A stretch of DNA of 64,000 bases from Pyrocephalus nanus (GCA_038380795.1 CM076270.1:20414001-20478000), one strand, 5' to 3'; shown: positions 39,501 to 51,474, counted from the first letter of the stretch. Numbers and translations: made by a program. Notes: a model not told the origin generated them from the sequence alone.

Positions 39501-42500
39501 GTGGTTGTAGTCTGAGGTTCTAAATTACCTTGATGTTTTACATTTGTTAAGAACTCCAATGCAGTCTATCAGTGGTAAGACTGTGGCACAAGAGCTTCGT
39601 TTAACATTTTGTTTTCTATCTTTTTTTTTTTTTTTTTAGAAAATCATGTTAGCTACATGTTGGAGCCCAACAAAATAATTTAGTGTCTTTCCAAGAAACT
39701 TAATGCTGATTTGGTTAAGGCATATTAGGAAAAACCAACCAACCAACCAAACAACAACTAGCCATTTTTGTTGTAGTGGTACCTGAAAGATATTACAAAG
39801 ATAGTCTTAAAAAGTATTTTTTCATACTCCGTATTGCATTAGAGTTCCACAAAGTAGCACCGCAAAGGAAAATAAATCATGTTTGTACTCTATGGCCTCC
39901 AGTTCATTTACAGGATGTGTTTGTGTGCACTACTGAAGAGGTTACAGAGCAATCTCCTAAGGCTGGACTGTTGCTCCTCCCTGGTTCTTGGGTGGCTTGC
40001 TGAAGCATCTAGTATAGAATATTAATGGAGAGAGGCCATGAGATTAAATGAAGCCTAATTTGACTTGAAGTAGTTATTCCTTTGATTTTTTAACTTTTTT
40101 TTTTTTTTCCAGAAGATTTTAGTAAAACTACATAACACAAAAGAATAGTTAAATGTTACAGGTTTTGATAAGACCTGGGAAGCCTGAGCTTGTCATATTT
40201 TTTCTGCTTCTAGTTCATTGAGACATAACCTTAGCAAAGTTAAGTTGCAAGTCAAATCTGCATCAACAGTAGCAGTAGATTTATTGATTCTTTTTATCAA
40301 AACCTTTGGTCAGCTCCTGAAGAACTCTAATTATCTTGGAAAACAAAGTCTTTGCAAATGGCAAATGTGCGATTGATTAGTTGCCACTCTTTTGCCTTGC
40401 AGTCTGAAACATGAATTTAAGGACTAAATCTGAAGTTGAGCCCTTTGAAAGGAGTCTTTGAATAGGGATTGTTCTTTCAGAGCAACTTCTGAAGCATCAG
40501 AAACATCCACAAGCAGAAGGATTTTAGAATTTCCTCTTTGCCATTTTAAGAAGTTAATCTCAAAATAATGCACTAATAAGGTGCTGCACAGTGGTTGACC
40601 CAAACTGCTTCACCCAGACAGGGGTTTACAACATATGATTTTTGACAACAGAATATCTAATTTCCTCCAGTAAAGTTTTCTACACTATACCATTTTATTT
40701 TCTGAAACAGTAGTGCAAAGGGAAACAAATGGTTTGGGGGTTGAGTCAGGCAAATCCAAGTTTCAGAACCTGACAAGAAGCTTAAGAGAGCATCTGTCAC
40801 ATTGTTTTGTTGCATAAGGACTAAGAGGAAAGAAAATGTAGTTTCTGGGACTCCATGGAGGTGAGGCATGCAAGGGGACTCTTGAATGTGTCTACTTATA
40901 AAAGCACAACAAATTCTAGAAGAATTACTAAAGCTTGATCGAGTAAAATAAAACTTTTCCAGACTGCCTTTTTCTAGAAGTGCATACAGAGCATGTGTTT
41001 ACACTCAGGGCAATGGTTTTCTGATGAGCCTTTTTACTCTCTCAATCTCCAGTGAGAAATCTGCCTGCAAGACTTATTTCAAGAACCTGGGTAGGCTAGA
41101 AGATAAGGATAGAAATATGAACTTTAATTGGAGATTTCACTGAGATGATAGAAGATAAATCAAGCCACTGATGACAGCAGAAAGTTGAATTCTCAACTGG
41201 TTTTGCCATTAGCAAGTAATTTTTATGCTGCTGACATGACAAGAATAGAAAGCAGACAATGAAGCAGAATTATTAAACACCTATGGGTGATAAACCAGAT
41301 TTCATCTCTGGTTTTGGGACATAGATGAGTTCCACTTGGAATAAAGAATACTCAGGAGTAACCTCATGGAGTCTTGTAAATCCACTAAAATATCAACTAT
41401 GGTAGAGGTTAAAATGAATTTTTGCCTAATTTATGGCACGTATTAACATCTTTTAAAAGGTTCACTTTGCCTTGGTAAGAGTTACAATGGAATATAAAAG
41501 AATTACTTATTTAATCAAAATCCATTCTTGGCATAGTAGCTGCTTTCTATGTCTGTCAGAACATGACAGAAGGAGTCAGCTTCTCTCCATAAATCAAGAA
41601 AATGAGATGAGTGCAATTGTAGAGATTCTGAACTGTCAGGTCTGCTGGGGGAAATGTGGACCACTCTCTCCCATAAGAGTGATGAGATACTCTTATCACC
41701 TCATAACAAATGATTCCAAGGTGGGCCACTCCCAAATGCTTCCATGTTGTCTGCCTCACTTTGCACAGGAAGGGAATGCACCTCTCTAGAGGGTGGGATG
41801 CTCCCAGTCCAGAGTAAGGTGACAAAACAAGTGTTGTAACATGCAGACCATCCCCTGAGATTTTGTGGTGAGCTCAAAATAACTGCAGACCCATGAATGC
41901 ACTGCAGGTAAGCTCAAAAAAATCATAAAGATGACTGTAAAGGCCACCATAGGGTTATGTGGTTATTAATTCTAGCCATGGTTTCTGTGCATAGGACAGA
42001 AGTTGTGCTCCCTTTTTTTATTTTTTTATACAGTCAATACCTGCTAAGTTGGGTTTTATGGAAAGTATATTTTACAGAAAGCAACAGGACAATTTTCTCC
42101 ATTTTGTGTGTGAAGGAGGAGTAAACTTCATTGGTAAGGTAAGATTTACTTTCTAGTTATATTCTGCTATCTTACAGACAACTTATTAATGAAAAAGTAG
42201 AATCCACACAGTTAACAATTATAAAAGAGGCATTTGTGAATTATTCATTTAATATCTATACTTGGTAGCTCTTGACCTCTTCTTCTCTCTTAGTTCACTG
42301 GTAAAAGATACCATTTAATATCTATATAGTGTTTAATAGAGTTAAAATTTATCTACTTTCCCAAAAGAAAAACATTTTTCGGTGTGGAATATTTTTTTTC
42401 AACTGCAATTTCAATTTTAGTATCAGTAAATGTGTTAATGTCTTCCAAATATCCCACTTTCTTAAAAATTTAACTGAAAATAATGAGCAAAGAATATGGA

Positions 42501-43189
42501 TACTAGATTGTGCCATCTTTACGGGTTTTTTAACTCAAAAATTCCCAAGTTTCTTGATATATTTTGGCTGTGCAGGTCAGAAATCTCTTCCTTGTTGTGT
42601 ATGGTGCTCAGTGGTCAGTATATAAGGTTGGGCTTGTGAGGGTGCTGGAGCAAGGTGGGGAATGAATCTCAAGAGCTCCAGGCAGGGAGACAGGACAGTC
42701 TTTTAATTAACTCTGCACAAGAATGAGGAGCAATCAATTCTGCAAGTGCTGAACTTCTGAGGTTTTTTGGCTTTGGTTTATTTTGTGGACTGATGTAAAC
42801 CATAGCTCTCCTTGATGAAAAGCTTGAATTTAGAAGAGAACTGCCATGCAAACTGTGAAGTTCAGGAGCTATGGGAAATCAGCTTTTGGCTCCCTGGCTC
42901 GTTCTCAGCACTCAGCCTGTCAGTGGTGCAATAAGTCGCATCACAGTCCTTAGTCTGGATATCCTTTTAATTTCTCTCTCTCTACTGTGCCCCTTCAGAT
43001 GTACTGGGTCATTAGGATTATTGACCTGCACCAGTTTATTGCCCCAGGATCAGTGGTGTTTGTGAGGTGAGGGGCTGGTGCCGCCTGGGTAGAACCCATT
43101 AATCCAAATCAGCCAAAACTGTCTTTGCCCTCCAAGTTCAAAGCCTGTCCTAATCTCTAGTGCTTCAAATTTTCTTAAATCCTGAATAT
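36581..43189. other. Non-coding stretch with simple repeats, no gene seen
   Basis: Simple repeats include poly-A at 37507-37518, poly-T at 38220-38232, poly-T at 39621-39637, (AACC)n at 39733-39750 and poly-T at 40095-40108. A 15-base direct repeat CATTTAATATCTATA occurs at 42246-42260 and 42312-42326, 66 bases apart. No exon or transposon is supported. Confidence 0.62.
39621..39637. repeat. Poly-T tract
   Basis: Seventeen uninterrupted T residues. There is no recognisable retroposed sequence beside it, so it may be a simple homopolymer or the tail of an eroded minus-strand retroposon. Confidence 0.9.
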
Positions 43190-43970
43190 GAGGTTTAAAT
43201 GACTCGTCATGGCAATCCCAGCCCGTGCCTGTTACCAAACAGACAAGTGAATTCATAGAAGATGGGCAGGGGACGCTGCTGGGGCCCCACAGCTCGTTCC
43301 TCTCCCTCACGCCCGCACAGGAGCTGCTGGACTCACACCAGGCAGGCTTTCCCCCCTCAGCTTTCCCTGGAAATGATGATGACACACAGGTGAGGTTCAC
43401 TGTCACCCTCCCTCCCTCCCTGGACCTGAGCTGGGTGTGTGGAGGGAGAGTTTTGGGGTCGGCTGCTCCAGCAGGTTCCAGAGGTTGCCCCGAGCCCTCC
43501 TCGCTCCCTCACGGGGCAGCCCCAGAGGAGCCCACAGGCAGATGGGGCTGCACCTGAGGGTCTCCATGGTGGGTGGACACAGATCCACGGGTTTGGGTGA
43601 AGCAAGACTGTACTGGGACTGCACCCGGGATGGCTGCTCTTCAACAAATCTAGTTATTAAAGCTGTAGGATTGTCATCCAGCCAAGTTGTAACATCTTTT
43701 CTTATACGATGAAACAAAAGGGCGGAAGAAAATGGCGCCCGCAGGGCAGGCCCGTGTCTGGCTGGGCTGAAGCTGAAGCAGCAAAATGGTTTTGTCTCGT
43801 GCTGACCATGAAGGATGTTTGGGCCTGGCTCCTCGGGTGCCAAAGGCTTGTCCTTGAGCGGGCTGGCTGACATGCCTGGGGAAGCTGCCGGCCGGAAGAT
43901 CCGCAGGGGCCGGGCAATGGCCAAGAACCCCAGCTGAGTTCAAACCTGGAAGCGTTGGGAGCGTGTGGAG
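43190..43970. other. GC- and CpG-rich island of unknown origin
   Basis: In a window that is otherwise AT-rich and CpG-poor, this segment of about 780 bases has roughly 25 CpG dinucleotides by eye. It contains long G/C-rich stretches such as GGCGCCCGCAGGGCAGG near 43734-43750 and GCCGGCCGGAAGATCCGC near 43887-43905. The minus strand is open for 173 codons (43403-43924), and the two other long frames of 110 and 115 codons overlap it. GC-rich DNA has few stops, so this alone is weak evidence of coding. The predicted peptides are proline-, serine- and arginine-rich with no domain I recognise. It could be a CpG-island promoter of an unannotated transcript, a fragment of an LTR or other retroelement, or an old retrocopy. 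The sequence alone does not decide. Confidence 0.6.
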
Positions 43971-44050
43971 AGGAAGAGAAAGAAAAACACTGACCACCCC
44001 AGCATGCTGGTAAGGAAAGAAAACACTGGAGGGCTGTTGAAATATTCACA

Positions 44051-45269
44051 GAGGATTAGCACAATGTTACTGTGTTTAGCACAGGTGTTTCTGTAGCTGT
44101 GATACATTAGGAAAATTTACAATGTTCAGTGACTCACACTTTCTCCATGTGGTGTGGTAGTTTATTTTACTGGGCTAGAGTACAAAGTGAGGAGGAACAC
44201 CTGCTGGTATTTTGGCTTTTCTGTAATGTCTAAGCTTTGTGAGCTTTTGTTTAATCTAGGTGTGCTTCTTTTTTTTTCTTTCTTTTTTTTTTTTTTTTTT
44301 TGTGACCGCATTGAAGCATTTTAGCACATAATGTTTACAAGGAAACAGATTTCACCAGAGACATGCAGAAATATTTTGTTCTTTACCTCTGTGGAATTGC
44401 ATGCTACAAACTGCTATCCTAGGAAAATTATAGACCTTGCTCTCAATACATCTGCAATCTTAGTTTTCTTTTGGTGATGCTATTCAATGCAGGAATAAGA
44501 AAAGTGGGGAGAGCTGGTTATCGAGTGCCGATGTGTGTCCCGTGCTTTTATCTCACTAAATTTGTCCGTCAAGAATTAATTATGATAGCTTAGGAAATCT
44601 GCTGGTGCTTTAAACATGATCTTCACCTATAGGTCAATTTATCTTCCAATGAGATAAATTTGGAGAGGATGGTAAAGCCAACAAACTTAGCTGTCTTCCT
44701 GCTTTGAGATAGAAGAACTGGGTTTCATTGCTCTGGGCTTTGTGTCCTGTTCCATGGAAAGGCTGAGGGACCATACAAGGCAGTGCCAAAATGGATGAAC
44801 TTGAACATTTGAAGCTTCCATGCCCAGCCTTACAGGAGTAGGGTAAGGTTTGGACAGGTTGGCTGTGTGTTCATGACTGCAGCCTGGGATGGGGAAGATC
44901 CATAGATAACCACAGCTGTTGAGACAGATCTCAAAGTGTGCTCTTCCGTGCACATATCTGCAGGTTTACTATTTCTACTGCATCATAAATCCAAAGAGAG
45001 AATGAGGTTAGCTTGAACAAAAGCTAAAATTTTGAAAGGTTTTTTGCACCGTTAACTGAGATTAATTTTCCACAAGTCTTTGGCTTTACTTTTAGGCATC
45101 TAGTTAAATAGCCAAACTTTCAAAACTGATCTGTACATTGTGTATTGCAGTTCCTTTTAAAATTTTATCAGAAACTTCTGTTTCAATCTCCTATAAAGTT
45201 GCATATGGTCCAAACTAGATCCACTGCAGAAGCATAGCTAAGAAAGATCCTCCATATGTTATAAATTCA
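44051..45269. other. Non-coding stretch with long poly-T tract
   Basis: It contains a T-rich tract at 44267-44301 with 19 uninterrupted T at its 3' end. A CTCF-like core (CTGCTGG, 44201-44207) lies nearby. No gene is supported. Confidence 0.65.
44267..44301. repeat. T-rich tract with 19-base poly-T
   Basis: Interrupted T-runs end in 19 uninterrupted T (44283-44301). It could be the reverse-strand tail of an old retroposon, but no body is recognised beside it. Confidence 0.9.
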
Positions 45270-45540
45270 ATATTGCTAATGAATTATTATTTAGCTTGTT
45301 TCTCATGATAAAAAATTCCCTTTAAGAATAAAACTGTAATTTAGGGGACCTATACCAGTTATAAGTTAATGACTTCATATTTGCCCTGTTTTATCTCCCC
45401 TAATTTCCTTTTTACATCTCTTCTTTATTATATCAGCATTTATGTTTTAGAAGGAGCATAATAAAAATACTGAATTTATTATGTGGGTGAGTTGCTATAG
45501 TGACATTATCCATAGAAACCCCTGTATTGTGTGCTTGATT
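45270..45540. promoter_or_regulatory. Candidate regulatory block with RFX X-box-like site
   Basis: GTTGCTATAGTGAC at 45491-45504 reads on the minus strand as GTCACTATAGCAAC. This fits the RFX X-box (GTNRCC, short spacer, RGYAAC) with one mismatch in the first half site. The surrounding text has several TTAAT/ATTA words (GCTAATGAATTATTATTTAGC). RFX sites drive ciliary and neural genes in vertebrates, but no target gene is visible here. Confidence 0.25.
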
Positions 45541-45990
45541 TTTTTTTCAACCTTTTCCACTGGATACACTGTATAAAGTACTCTTTGCATGTTTATTTTG
45601 AATTGCCTTACCTGGACTGTATCTCCTTATTTTCCACTTTCTCGCTTATTTTCACTTTCATTCTCTTAAATCAATTATTCTCTTGAAGCAGCTAAGGACA
45701 TTCAGTGCCTTGTTTTATTAGACTACATGGAAGCTGGCCCAGATTTAAAAATTCAATTGCTCTTGATTCGTGAAGGTCTGACAGCACTTTGTCTATCCAT
45801 AGTGCCAGGCACCTGGAGGGATTGTTTATGGTTTTCTGTAAGTGCTTATATAAGAATAGCTTATAGGGGACAGGCAGGCACTTGTGTTCAGATGCATTCC
45901 ACATATGTTCAGTAATCTTACTTATATGAACAATGCCTCTTATGGAACTAACACAAATGGGGAGAATTTAAGAGAAAGTAGTTTTCTGTG

Positions 45991-46020
45991 TTTTTTTTTT
46001 TTTTTTTTGGGGGTGGGGGG
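45991..46020. repeat. T18 followed by G-rich tract
   Basis: Eighteen T are followed directly by G5, T and G6. The abrupt T-to-G switch gives strong strand asymmetry. Confidence 0.95.
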
Positions 46021-46049
46021 TCCCCAAAGCAAGAGGAAAACGTAACAGA

Positions 46050-46250
46050 TGCAAGCTACATTAAAGGGGATCAGAGACATGCATTAAATTCCTTATGTCT
46101 TTTTAATTATGCAATTGTGAATTAGATTCTTGTTGCGTTTGTAATTAGAGGGCAGAACAGATGGTAAAGGATTTTTCTAAAGTAATGTGTCTATTAAAAT
46201 TGTCCACATAGCTAAACTGACTGTAGACTATACGAGGGTTTCATAGCCAT
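46050..46250. promoter_or_regulatory. Candidate homeodomain/E-box enhancer block
   Basis: A TTAATTA core (46103-46109) runs into ATGCAATTGTGAATTAG. It is followed by GTAATTAGAGG and a CAGATGGTAA E-box. The text is dense in TAAT cores and low in homopolymers, the typical texture of a conserved developmental enhancer. Confidence 0.3.
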
Positions 46251-47921
46251 TAACATACATTAACAGATATGTACCTGATTATTATAGCTCATGACATATG
46301 AACACACACATGATGTATATACATATATACACAGAAACAAATCTAATCTATATTAGTTATATACTGTATATGCCTTTAAATGTCAGTTATTACAGTTGTG
46401 AAGGAAAATGAGGCCTGATTCTATAAAAAGCTTTCCATGTGGGTAGACAAGACATGCTGTTGTATGGTCATGAATCGTTTGTTTTCTTTATCTCCAATTT
46501 TAGCTGGAGCTAAAGTGTGAAGATAAATTTATCAGATGAGGTGTTCTGATATAGGACCTGACACAGACAACTATGGCATTGTTGTTTTTACTCTGCAGAA
46601 GCCTCCTTTATTTTTAGTCAGTATATTTGACTTATTATCTCTTGTTTATAGATTTATCTTATTTCAAGATCTGGAGATACTTGTGTTTGTAACCATTTTT
46701 TTCATGCCAGCTGGAATGTTTTCCAATATGAGGCATGCACTGAAATGATACTGTCTAATAATTTGTGATGTCAGAAAGTTCTCTCCTGGCAGAAAGAACT
46801 TCCACATTTTGGGGAGTAAAGAAGATATAAAATGCATGAGAGGAGGTGATCCTTGTTTTTGCAGTTCTTATGACTAAGCTATTTGATGCCCAAACCAAAA
46901 TTATTCTGACATCTGTGTATTGACTTAAAATGGGTTCCCTGCAACATCCCCAAATATATTCAAAGGATAATGGCCCTTCTCTGACCTCTTTATATCTAAA
47001 ATATCTGAATCCCTGATTGCTTTCTTGACCTGAAACCCTTTCCATAATAATGGTTATCAAGGAAGCTGCTTCGGGTATTTAATTTCAATCACTGAATTTC
47101 AGTGAATTTCTTTATCAGGGTGTGATGCTTTAGATCAGAGATGAGTCTGTGTGCTTTCATATGGTTGCACATTCTTAAGATCACCAGGACTCCATACACA
47201 AAACATACAGCAGCTGATATTTCCATCACGCTACCAACTCCAGGCAGAGGTGGAAGGCAGGAAGACCACAATAAATGTCAAGCATATACACTCAGGAGGA
47301 GAAATCAGCTCATAGCAATTTTTAAAACCAGGATTTGACAGGCAAATGACTAAACATATTTCTTTAGTGATCCAACATTTCTTCTTAACGAGGCAAGTTG
47401 TCATTGACTCTGCTTGTTGTCTATAAATTCTGACTGACTCAATCTTCATAATGTCAGACTGGTCAAAGACATCAGTAAATTACATGAATAAAACATAATA
47501 CTTAGTAATTGTCCTTAGCTGGTAACATGCAGTAATTTCATTTGTTCAGTAGTTGAATAGTTGTTCAAAATAGTGTTCCCTGAATTGGCTATTACTTCTA
47601 CTTCCCTAAAACGGATGCCATAACCTCTGTAAACACTTTATCTACTTCAGTTTGAAGCATTATGATGTTACAAACGTGTTGCAGCTAAAGACATACCTGG
47701 TGAAAGTAAAGCAGGGACATTGACTGTTTGCATAGATAGAACTGGTCTAAGTCTTTTCACAATGCTATTGATCTCTTGTCTGGCAGAAGTATAATGTCTC
47801 CTAATTTTGACATAGAAAGTGGAATCTACCACTAATGTGTCATTGCTATTGTGACAGATAAAGCATTTCTTATGTACTGATAAGTAATTCCTATCAACAT
47901 GTTCTCTTTCAAGAAAGCAAA
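46251..47921. other. Non-coding stretch, no gene seen
   Basis: A TA/CA-rich microsatellite-like patch lies at 46300-46345. Short opposite-strand frames at 46755-47060 and 47231-47449 have no recognisable content. Confidence 0.62.
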
Positions 47922-48466
47922 TGTCTTGCTTTTGTCTGGGATAGCATTAATTTCCTTCCTGGTGGCTGGTGTAGTGTCGTGGTTTGGTTTTGGTATGAGA
48001 ATCATGCCGATTACACACTGATGTTTTAGTTGTTGCTAAGTAATGTTTATACTAAGTCAAGGACTCTTCAGCTTCTCATGCCTTGCCAGCGAGAAGGCTG
48101 GAGGTGCAGAAGAAGTTGGGAAGGGAACAGCCAGGACAGCTGACCCCAATGACCAAAGGGATATTGCAAATCACAGGACATCAGACCCAGTATTTAAAGA
48201 GGGGGGAGGAAAAGCCAGGGAACTGGCTATACATTGGTCAGTGAGAGGTGAGCAATTGCACTGGGCATCACTTTTATATATTTTAATTTCTTTTATCACC
48301 GTTATTATTATTTTGTTCCTTTTCTGTCCCGTTACATGGCCTTTATGGGTTGAGAACCGATGATATCCCCCCACTTTTACTTTTTTGATTGTCTCCCTCA
48401 TCCTGCCGTGTAGGAGGTGTTCGGGACTGAGTGGCGTTAGTTGTCAAGTAGGGTTAAACCACACCA
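47922..48466 (+). mobile_element. Solo LTR of an endogenous retrovirus (passerine-type family)
   Basis: The element begins TGTCTTGCTTTTGTCTGGGA and ends GGGTTAAACCACACCA, giving TG...CA ends. Its text follows, from memory, an LTR family abundant in songbird genomes. Matching parts are the CACACTGATGTTTTAGTTG block near 48018, CAGCTTCTCATGCC near 48070, the GAAGGCTGGAGGTGCA block, GGGATATTGCAAATCA, the GTGAGCAATTGCACTGGGCA block, and the terminal TTAGTTG...GGGTTAAACCAC stretch. I believe this corresponds to the Repbase TguLTR5-type group (probably ERVL-related), but could not check. A TATTTAAA box at 48191-48198 is the likely retroviral promoter. No gag, pol or env sequence flanks it, so it is a solo LTR left by recombination. 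Flanking GCAAA (47917-47921) and CCAAA (48467-48471) look like a 5-base target-site duplication with one mismatch. The 106-codon frame inside is not a gene. Confidence 0.88.
48191..48198 (+). promoter_or_regulatory. TATA-like box of the LTR
   Basis: TATTTAAA lies in the middle of the LTR, just before a G-rich run. In related LTR copies this position carries the U3 TATA box. It is probably inactive now. Confidence 0.5.
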
Positions 48467-48779
48467 CCAAATTAATCACTTTTCTGTATCTCTGGAGACT
48501 TCAAAACAAGAATTTCATGCATCTGGCAAATAAAACAATAAGCACTGTTTGTTATAAGGTTGGTTGACTCTTGGCTTAGTCTCAGTTACCATAGAATCAC
48601 ATTTTCTTTGCATGTGAAATGGATCCCCTACTATGTCCTACCCACAGAAAAGCCAGAAATAAAATAATGAGAATGCTCCTGGTAATGCCTTCTGGCTTTG
48701 GAGCCATATCTGGAATCATGGATGCATTGCTGATAATGCAGTAGGTCCTTGAGAAAATCAAAATGTGTGTCTGTGTTTT
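48467..48779. other. Non-coding spacer between LTR and SINE relic
   Basis: About 310 bases without gene or recognisable repeat. Confidence 0.6.
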
Positions 48780-48895
48780 GTATTCTTATTTATTATAAAG
48801 AGAAGAAATGAAAAATTATTATTGTCTGCCAGGCACTATGCTGACTGACAGCATTTCTTTCTTATCCTTAGACCAAGCCTCTCACATGCAGAGAC
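48780..48895 (-). mobile_element. Probable ancient MIR-type SINE relic
   Basis: The word CTGCCAGGCACTATGCT (48828-48844) matches the hallmark TGTGCCAGGCACTGTGCT phrase of reversed MIR elements. It is followed in order by TCTTATCCTTAGACCAAGCCTC (about 48861-48882), in place of the consensus TTTAATCCTCACAACAACCCT. Upstream TTATTTATTATAAAG text may be the eroded 3' end. The core and head are not recognisable beyond about 48895. The copy lies about 360 bases from the younger solo LTR. Confidence 0.5.
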
Positions 48896-51411
48896 TTCAA
48901 ATTACATCTGCCAAACGAAATTGTTGTGAAACAGACCTTTTATTTTTCTAAGTTCTTTTGAGAACACATCATCCCAACGTGCCCTCTGACAAACTGCCAG
49001 CAGAACAATTTTTAACATTACATGGAGTAGGAAAAGAAATGATCCTATAAGATCTGCTTATAGCTCCTTCCTACTGTGCCCTTTATTCTGCACCTGGAAT
49101 GTTCTTTCTTGCTCTGTATTTAAGAGCTTTGCTGTAATGTGCATATCCTCTGCTTTCAGGAATAAGCCTCAATGCATCCTTTTCCAGTCAGGCAGAAAAA
49201 AATGTCAGTCCAACCCCAAAGAAAAGAAATCAAAGCTAAATAGATAGCAAGCCACCTTTCTAGCTGAAGGGCCTTTGAGCAATGAAAATGTAAAGCAAAA
49301 GAGAGTTCTGTGCTGATTATATTCAGCTCATTTTGCTGGACCAGCAAATACATCAAGCATCTGACTAAATTCCAGCAGTTCGTTCAATATTTGGAAAGAA
49401 ACATATAATCAGTGGACAACCTGCAGTGAGAGGGAAACATGAAACTAATACTGAAAAAACAGCTTTATTAGAGACCTGTTCAGCCAGATGGAAATAGCCA
49501 CCAATTTCTCCTTAGCTGTGTATTTCGTACCCCTGCAAATTTACTGGTGCTGATTCAGAGTTGCTATCTCAGAGTCTCTGGTCAGATTCTTACAGGGTGT
49601 AAGGCAGTTTAATTCTATTTATTTGTGTGAGCTATACTAAGGATCTGACTCATTAAGGATTAACTTGACCAGATGAATGCTTCCTTATTTCCACCCAAAA
49701 ATTAGACCACAAAAAATTAGAAATACTCAGAAAAAATCTAGAAGATAACAATATCAGGTATATCTACTTAGCCTCTGAAAAACCTAGTTTAAAGTAGGAT
49801 AAACTAAAAGTCTCTTTATTGTGGAACAAGTGTTTATGATATTTCAAGTATATCAGGTATAGAGTATCTTCCATTAATTTACAGTAATTTTAAAAGTGCC
49901 TAGAAATAGTTATTATCTAACTGATTTAGATAGCTTGACACATCTGAGTGGGAGAGCAGATGCTTTGGAGTTTGCAGAACAAAGGATGATTAATAGCAAA
50001 GACCTTTTTTTAAATAAAGGCTGTGATCATGCAATAACATTTAGCCTAAGTGCTCCTCTTTCACCTTGGGTTTTTTAATTTGATCTATCTAGTGAAGTAT
50101 TATGCTAGAAAATATTGTGGCTCTATTGTTTACCTATTGAAGATTATTAAGTATTATGAGAACCTTTTGATCAATAATAATTTTGGACTTTGTTCAAAGC
50201 TTGGATAAGTTGCTGTTTGACCATCCCACAGCTTTAAATAGGGAAAGAAATTAGATTAGAGAGTAAATAAGCAATTAGTACAAAGAATAGCTAGAACCAA
50301 GCTGGCACTCAGTGAACTGGAATGGATTCAATGATTGCATGTGTCACCCTGATTTACAGATGTGTTAAATATGTTTCTGTTCTGGTTTCTGTTCTTGGCT
50401 AATAAGCTAAGATTTTCATCACAAATTCAGAACCTATTAGTTCATTCTTCAGTGATGTCCCTAGTCATATGCTGCAAGATAAATTATATCCAAATTTGGT
50501 ATTTGAAAAATTAAGTTTTTATTTGAGTATCTACATGTCTAAGAAGACAACCAAGCTGGTAACTTTGTTTTCACACAATGCTGCAGTCACTTGTAAAGCA
50601 GAGTCCTCCCTCCTTTGCTCTTGCATTTTCTCTTCTCTTTTTCCCTCTTTCTCTCTATCTTTTGCAAATTAACTATTTCCCCTCCAAAGGCACCACCTAA
50701 GTCATGTAGTTCAGTTTAAAATGGTAAATGGGCAAAAATCTACATTTACTTTTTCTCTTGGAAAGGAAGGTGAAACAAAAAGTGGCTCTACAATGGAGGA
50801 AGGATTAAGAATAAATCAGCAACTTTTTGCCATTTTTTAACATTTTAAAGCCCAAGCAATGAGGAGAATGATTGATATGCTCAGACACCAACGGGTAAAG
50901 TTTGGCAGAATTTCTAAAAGGTCCTCTTATTGATAGGTCCAAAATACATCATTGATCCATCTATCTATTATGCTGCTCATAGTTTGGGTGCACTCCAGCA
51001 TTTAAATAATTTAAAGAAACGGTTTCTGCGTTTATTCATTCTTTTCTTTTCTACTGAGATTTCCAAGATCCTTTTCAGGCCCATATCTCTCACTCAGGAA
51101 AAAAATATTTCAGTCATCCTTCTAACATTTTGATGGATTGCATCAATCTTAGGCAATATGCTCAGCTGCCTGCTCTGTACTTCCTATTGCTGAACTGACA
51201 CCTTTCACCCACCAGTTGTGTGGAGGGATTAAAGCAGTCTTTAGTCAGAGATATTCAGTTTTTAATGTTGTAAAGGATTTCATAAAATATGTGTGGGTTG
51301 AGTCAAAAAAGGGCATCCCATTTTAGATATCGTAAGTCATTGCTGATCAGTGTTGGAGCCTGAGGAGAAATCATCATTTAATGAATTGTACATTCTAGAA
51401 CTTTTTTGTTT

Positions 51412-51474
51412 GTTGGTTTTGGCTTTCCCTTTTTTGTTTGTTTGGTTGGTTAGGTTTTGGTTTTTTGTTGTTTA
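51412..51474. repeat. G/T-rich low-complexity tract
   Basis: Runs of TTTG, TTGG and GGTT units without clean periodicity. A TTTGTTTG/GGTTGG mixture is typical of decayed microsatellites. Confidence 0.85.

Noticed and set aside
40095..40112. Poly-T then CCAG, splice-acceptor-like
   Set aside because: Downstream sequence has immediate stops in all frames and no paired donor or exon texture.
48043..48363. 106-codon frame within the LTR
   Set aside because: LTRs of this kind are non-coding; the frame is incidental.
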